Shown in pieces: positions 61,092 to 64,000 of a stretch of DNA of 64,000 nt. The stretch covers positions 4,650,001 to 4,714,000 of the forward strand of contig NZ_CP126095.1 in assembly GCF_030123105.1 (NCBI RefSeq), given 5' to 3'. The position numbers were made by a program, and so were the translations under genes. The stretch comes from Paenibacillus sp. G2S3 (GTDB lineage Bacteria > Bacillota > Bacilli > Paenibacillales > Paenibacillaceae). The notes beneath the pieces were generated by a model. That model saw nothing but the letters and a program-made list of their open reading frames with translations, was not told where the DNA came from and ran no database searches. Numbering within the stretch: position 1 is the first letter of the stretch; each line of letters begins with the position of its first letter.

Positions 61092-62795
61092 TTATTTTAC
61101 GCTGTCATACCATTCATTTACTTCTTTAGTGATTTGGTCGCCGCCGCCTGATTTCCAGGTCGCTACGAAGGTATCGAAAGCTTCTAGTGGCTTGTTGCCA
61201 TAGATGATCTCATTAAACGTTTGGTTCTCGATTTTGTTCAGATAATCCATCTTTGATTTCATAGTTTCAGTGGTAGGACCTGTGAACATATTTTTGAAGG
61301 ATTTATCCTCTTGCGCCAGCAGAACCTTTGCAGCTGCAGGAGTATCCTTACCATAGTTCACGGCTACATCCTTCTCCAGACGAGTGGTTGGTTCAGCACC
61401 ATCTGCAAGATTAAGAAGTGCTTTCATTTGGGCATCCGGAATCCGGGCACCGTCACGAACCAGCATATAACGAACGCTGTTCACATAACCACCAGCAATT
61501 TTTTCATTATCAATCATCTTACCGTTTGCATCTAGTTCATAGTCATATCCTGCGAAGAGACCGTTATCTAGCTCGCTACCAGGCTTAGGATCAGCGAAGT
61601 TATCGAACAGATAGTTTTGATAGGTAAAGAATGCTTCTGGATTTTTCATTTTAGTGCTGATCAGAGTTACACCGTTGGTGAACTGTGTACCATGACGCAT
61701 TACTTTACCATCTGGTCCCGCTGGAATTTCAATTGGAGCCCATACAGCATTCGGAGCATTCTTCACAGTATCCTGAAGCGGCCAACCGCTCATCCAGTAA
61801 GGTCCTGGGAGAATACCTGCTGTACCTGCCACTGCTGGCTCAGCTGTTTTGTTCTCATCCCAAAGTGCTGCTTCTTGAGGAATATAACCCTTAGCAAGCC
61901 ATTCCTTCATTTTTTCCAGCCCTTGCTTCATACCCGCATTTACAGAACCGTATTCCAATTTACCATCAGCATCAAGATTCCATTGCTGTGGAAGAGTTCC
62001 ATAAGCACCGAAGATCCAAGAAGGATCGCCCATCCAAGTGTTCATCGATGTCTTAAAGCCGATACTGAGCGGAGTTACCTTATCTGGTGCCAAGCCATCA
62101 GGGTTCTGATTCTTGAATGCATCCATAACCTTTTCCAGCTCATCAATCGTTTTAGGTGCTTGCATATTTAGCTTGTCCAGCCAATCTTGGCGGATCCAGA
62201 GAATGTAATCATGGTTGTACGCGTAATCGAGTACAGGAAGACCCATTTTTTTGCCATCGCGGCTGTATTGGTTCCATACGTTAGGATCCTGTGCCATAGC
62301 TTCTTTCCAAGTCGCTGAGGCGTATTTATCAAACAGCGTTCCCACTTCAGCGTACATACCGGAATCGATCAAATCCTGAGCAATCGTGCTATCACCTGTA
62401 CCGATGGTTACAACTTCAGGCATTTCCTGACCTGATGACATCGACAGGCGTAGCTTGGTTCCAAAAGCACCATTCGTATCTGTGATGGACCAAAGTGATT
62501 TAATATTGATGCCGAACTTTTCTTTTGTCCACTTCGTAGCTACGTTATTCTCAATGCTCTCCCCGTTCTTGAATTTAAGCTCAGGGTCAACACCCCATAC
62601 CGTTGTAATGGTTACCTCAGGATCATATTTATCCTTGTAGGCGTTTTCAGAATTAGATGTTGTATTGGTAGTCGTATCACCGGCAGTATTCTTTCCATCA
62701 GCAGCATTATTGCCCGAACAACCTGCTAGACTCCCTACTAAAAGCATACTCATACACAGGAGCGGTAGCCATCTCTTTCTCTTCATCGCGCTCAT
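61092..62795 (-). CDS. Extracellular solute-binding lipoprotein (LplA-like)
   Basis: The 567-residue binding protein has a lipoprotein signal with lipobox LAGC (lipid Cys near residue 26), a Thr/Asn/Ser-rich linker, and the type-1 solute-binding fold. It is in the LplA/YtcQ group, large proteins that pair with LplB/LplC permeases. The substrate is inferred from the adjacent GH53 genes as galacto- or arabinogalacto-oligosaccharide. AGGGGG precedes ATG 62795. A TATAAT -10 box on the minus strand lies about 45 bases upstream. Confidence 0.92.
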   Translation of the reverse strand: MSAMKRKRWLPLLCMSMLLVGSLAGCSGNNAADGKNTAGDTTTNTTSNSENAYKDKYDPEVTITTVWGVDPELKFKNGESIENNVATKWTKEKFGINIKSLWSITDTNGAFGTKLRLSMSSGQEMPEVVTIGTGDSTIAQDLIDSGMYAEVGTLFDKYASATWKEAMAQDPNVWNQYSRDGKKMGLPVLDYAYNHDYILWIRQDWLDKLNMQAPKTIDELEKVMDAFKNQNPDGLAPDKVTPLSIGFKTSMNTWMGDPSWIFGAYGTLPQQWNLDADGKLEYGSVNAGMKQGLEKMKEWLAKGYIPQEAALWDENKTAEPAVAGTAGILPGPYWMSGWPLQDTVKNAPNAVWAPIEIPAGPDGKVMRHGTQFTNGVTLISTKMKNPEAFFTYQNYLFDNFADPKPGSELDNGLFAGYDYELDANGKMIDNEKIAGGYVNSVRYMLVRDGARIPDAQMKALLNLADGAEPTTRLEKDVAVNYGKDTPAAAKVLLAQEDKSFKNMFTGPTTETMKSKMDYLNKIENQTFNEIIYGNKPLEAFDTFVATWKSGGGDQITKEVNEWYDSVK

Positions 62796-62904
62796 TTTGT
62801 TCCCCCTTAGATTCCTTAAGTGTTGGTTATGACTTAATTATAGGGAACAGAAATGATGTCGAATACGTCATTTAAACAAGGTTTCTGCACCTTTCTCAAC
62901 CTCT

Positions 62905-64000
62905 CTATCCGTCACGAAACTCATTTGGTGTCATATTGTAATGCTTTTTGAACATTTTGCTGAAATATTGCGGATTCTGATATCCAAGTTCGGTCGTGAT
63001 TTCATAGATTTTTTTATTGGTATTCTTAAGTAGATAAAGTGCACGTTCCATCCGCATGCGGATAATATAGTCTCCGAGCCCTTCTCCTGTCTCTGCCTTA
63101 TATATTTTAGATAAGTATACGGGGTGCAGATACACATGATCCGCTATCGTCTTGACCGACAGATCATGCCCAGAATGGTTTCCTACCAGCTCATGTACCT
63201 GCTTTATAATGTAACTTTTCGTGTTCTGATCACTTTCTGATAGTTCCTTCTGCAGCTTGTTTAACATATCAAAAGCCCAATCCTTCAGCTTGTCAAAAGA
63301 AACAATAATGCTCTGTGTCAGCATCGGATCGAACGCATATTGGTCGATTTGCGAGATGAACTGCCCCCCTTTGTGGGCAATGTACATAAACGCATTAGTA
63401 ATGGACAGAAAGACCTCATACAGATGCTCACTTGAAAAGCGTGCCTTCTCCATATCTTGGAACACATCAGCAATCTTCTGACGGGCTGTATCCCATTGCT
63501 TAGATTCCAGCAAATGAATGAGCGTTGGCGGACGATAAAGGCTTTCGAGCGATTTGATGCTCATCATCTCCTGAAGATGACGATCCCCCAGATAAAGTAC
63601 CGAGCCTGTTTCATTATGTGTTGTCAAATACATTGAACTTAAGCCACTTCGATAGGCAGCCGTCATCCCCTCGGGGAAAGCAAACCACTCCGTTACAATT
63701 AGCGATATCTCACCCTTCAGGTAATTACTCACACTAATTCTAAAGTTAGCTATCGCTGACTTAAGGATTAGTTGTCTCGCAGCATCGTAATTATTCGACT
63801 TCTCTAACTCCCGCTGGATGACAGGCTTCAGTTCCACAAGCAAAATTAAACAATCATGGGGTGCTTTGCAGAACCAGACATGGAACTGCTCCTTGAAGAG
63901 CTCCTCGGCAATATTGCCGATGGCATATTCCATTAAGGAGACGGAATGATGATCCATTGCCGCATAATGCTTACCCAGCTGAATCAATAACATCGCCGCT
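62905..64000 (-). CDS. Partial AraC-type response regulator (YesN-like)
   Basis: The 365 visible codons are open to the right edge, so the N-terminus, presumably a receiver domain, lies outside the window; the ATG at 63993 is internal. The C-terminal 100 residues form the AraC HTH pair (LSVKTIADHVYLHPVYLSKIYK and IYEITTELGYQNPQYFSKMFKKHYNMTPNEF). The middle region (residues 1-250) resembles the linker of YesN-type regulators. These usually pair with a YesM-type sensor kinase and control a carbohydrate ABC operon, here presumably that of the Lpl-type importer downstream. Confidence 0.85.
   Translation of the reverse strand, partial: AAMLLIQLGKHYAAMDHHSVSLMEYAIGNIAEELFKEQFHVWFCKAPHDCLILLVELKPVIQRELEKSNNYDAARQLILKSAIANFRISVSNYLKGEISLIVTEWFAFPEGMTAAYRSGLSSMYLTTHNETGSVLYLGDRHLQEMMSIKSLESLYRPPTLIHLLESKQWDTARQKIADVFQDMEKARFSSEHLYEVFLSITNAFMYIAHKGGQFISQIDQYAFDPMLTQSIIVSFDKLKDWAFDMLNKLQKELSESDQNTKSYIIKQVHELVGNHSGHDLSVKTIADHVYLHPVYLSKIYKAETGEGLGDYIIRMRMERALYLLKNTNKKIYEITTELGYQNPQYFSKMFKKHYNMTPNEFRDG

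Noticed and set aside
61617..62171. 184-codon plus-strand open frame inside the binding-protein gene
   Set aside because: Antisense shadow of a clear lipoprotein gene, with His/Cys/Trp-rich random composition and no ribosome-binding site.

Overview
The window looks like a chromosomal segment of a Paenibacillus-type, endospore-forming Firmicute. The evidence is a dense set of sporulation and germination genes (spoVIF, ypeB, prsW, spmA/B, a dacB-like carboxypeptidase, ytfJ/gerW, spoVAA/AB/AF), strong AGGAGG ribosome-binding sites with frequent GTG and TTG starts, T-box, FMN and c-di-GMP leaders, and a gene order that partly follows Bacillus subtilis. I saw no rRNA, tRNA, insertion sequence, prophage or CRISPR array. 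The genus is inferred from gene content and was not tested by a search.

Region by region. 1-11 kb (minus strand): lipid, translation and spore block: a partial gene, DUF2768, spoVIF, gpsA, plsY, der, an S1-domain protein, plsC, cmk, a PilZ flagellar-brake protein, ypeB, a 48-residue Cys-rich small gene where B. subtilis has sleB, prsW and mecA. 11-15.5 kb: envelope genes (polysaccharide deacetylase lipoprotein, metallophosphoesterase, CPBP protease, unrecognised membrane proteins). 15.5-17.7 kb: T-box-controlled serA. 17.7-21.1 kb: SDR oxidoreductase divergent from a WYL regulator, then a short chemoreceptor. 21.2-25.1 kb: a c-di-GMP-I riboswitch in front of a ThDP-dependent enzyme, a carboxymuconolactone-decarboxylase-like protein, a STAS-like protein and a KAS III-fold enzyme lacking two of three catalytic residues. 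This is the best candidate for an undescribed system. 25.2-27 kb: HhH protein and glpK. 27-33.6 kb: resABCDE (cytochrome c maturation and redox two-component system) with rluB upstream. 33.6-39.5 kb: degenerate amidase-like protein, spmB, spmA, dacB, ytfJ, ytfI, scpB, scpA. 39.6-43.7 kb: ribDE-BA-H behind an FMN riboswitch. 44-50.2 kb: mscL, a VanRS-like two-component pair and a large LPXTG adhesin. 50.4-56.6 kb: YwaF-like membrane protein, cyclophilin, lysA, spoVAF, spoVAB, spoVAA. 56.9-64 kb: galactan use: secreted GH53, cytoplasmic GH53, Lpl/Ytc-type ABC permeases and binding protein, and a YesN-like AraC regulator cut by the window end.

How they work together. Three RNA sensors set biosynthesis: a T-box for serine, FMN for riboflavin and c-di-GMP for the 21-25 kb cluster. 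The PilZ protein at 7 kb is a second c-di-GMP reader in the same window. At the right end, the secreted galactanase (with a near-consensus cre site) should release oligosaccharides, the ABC system would import them, and the signal-less GH53 would finish hydrolysis inside the cell. No ATPase is encoded here, as is usual for importers sharing an MsmX-type ATPase.
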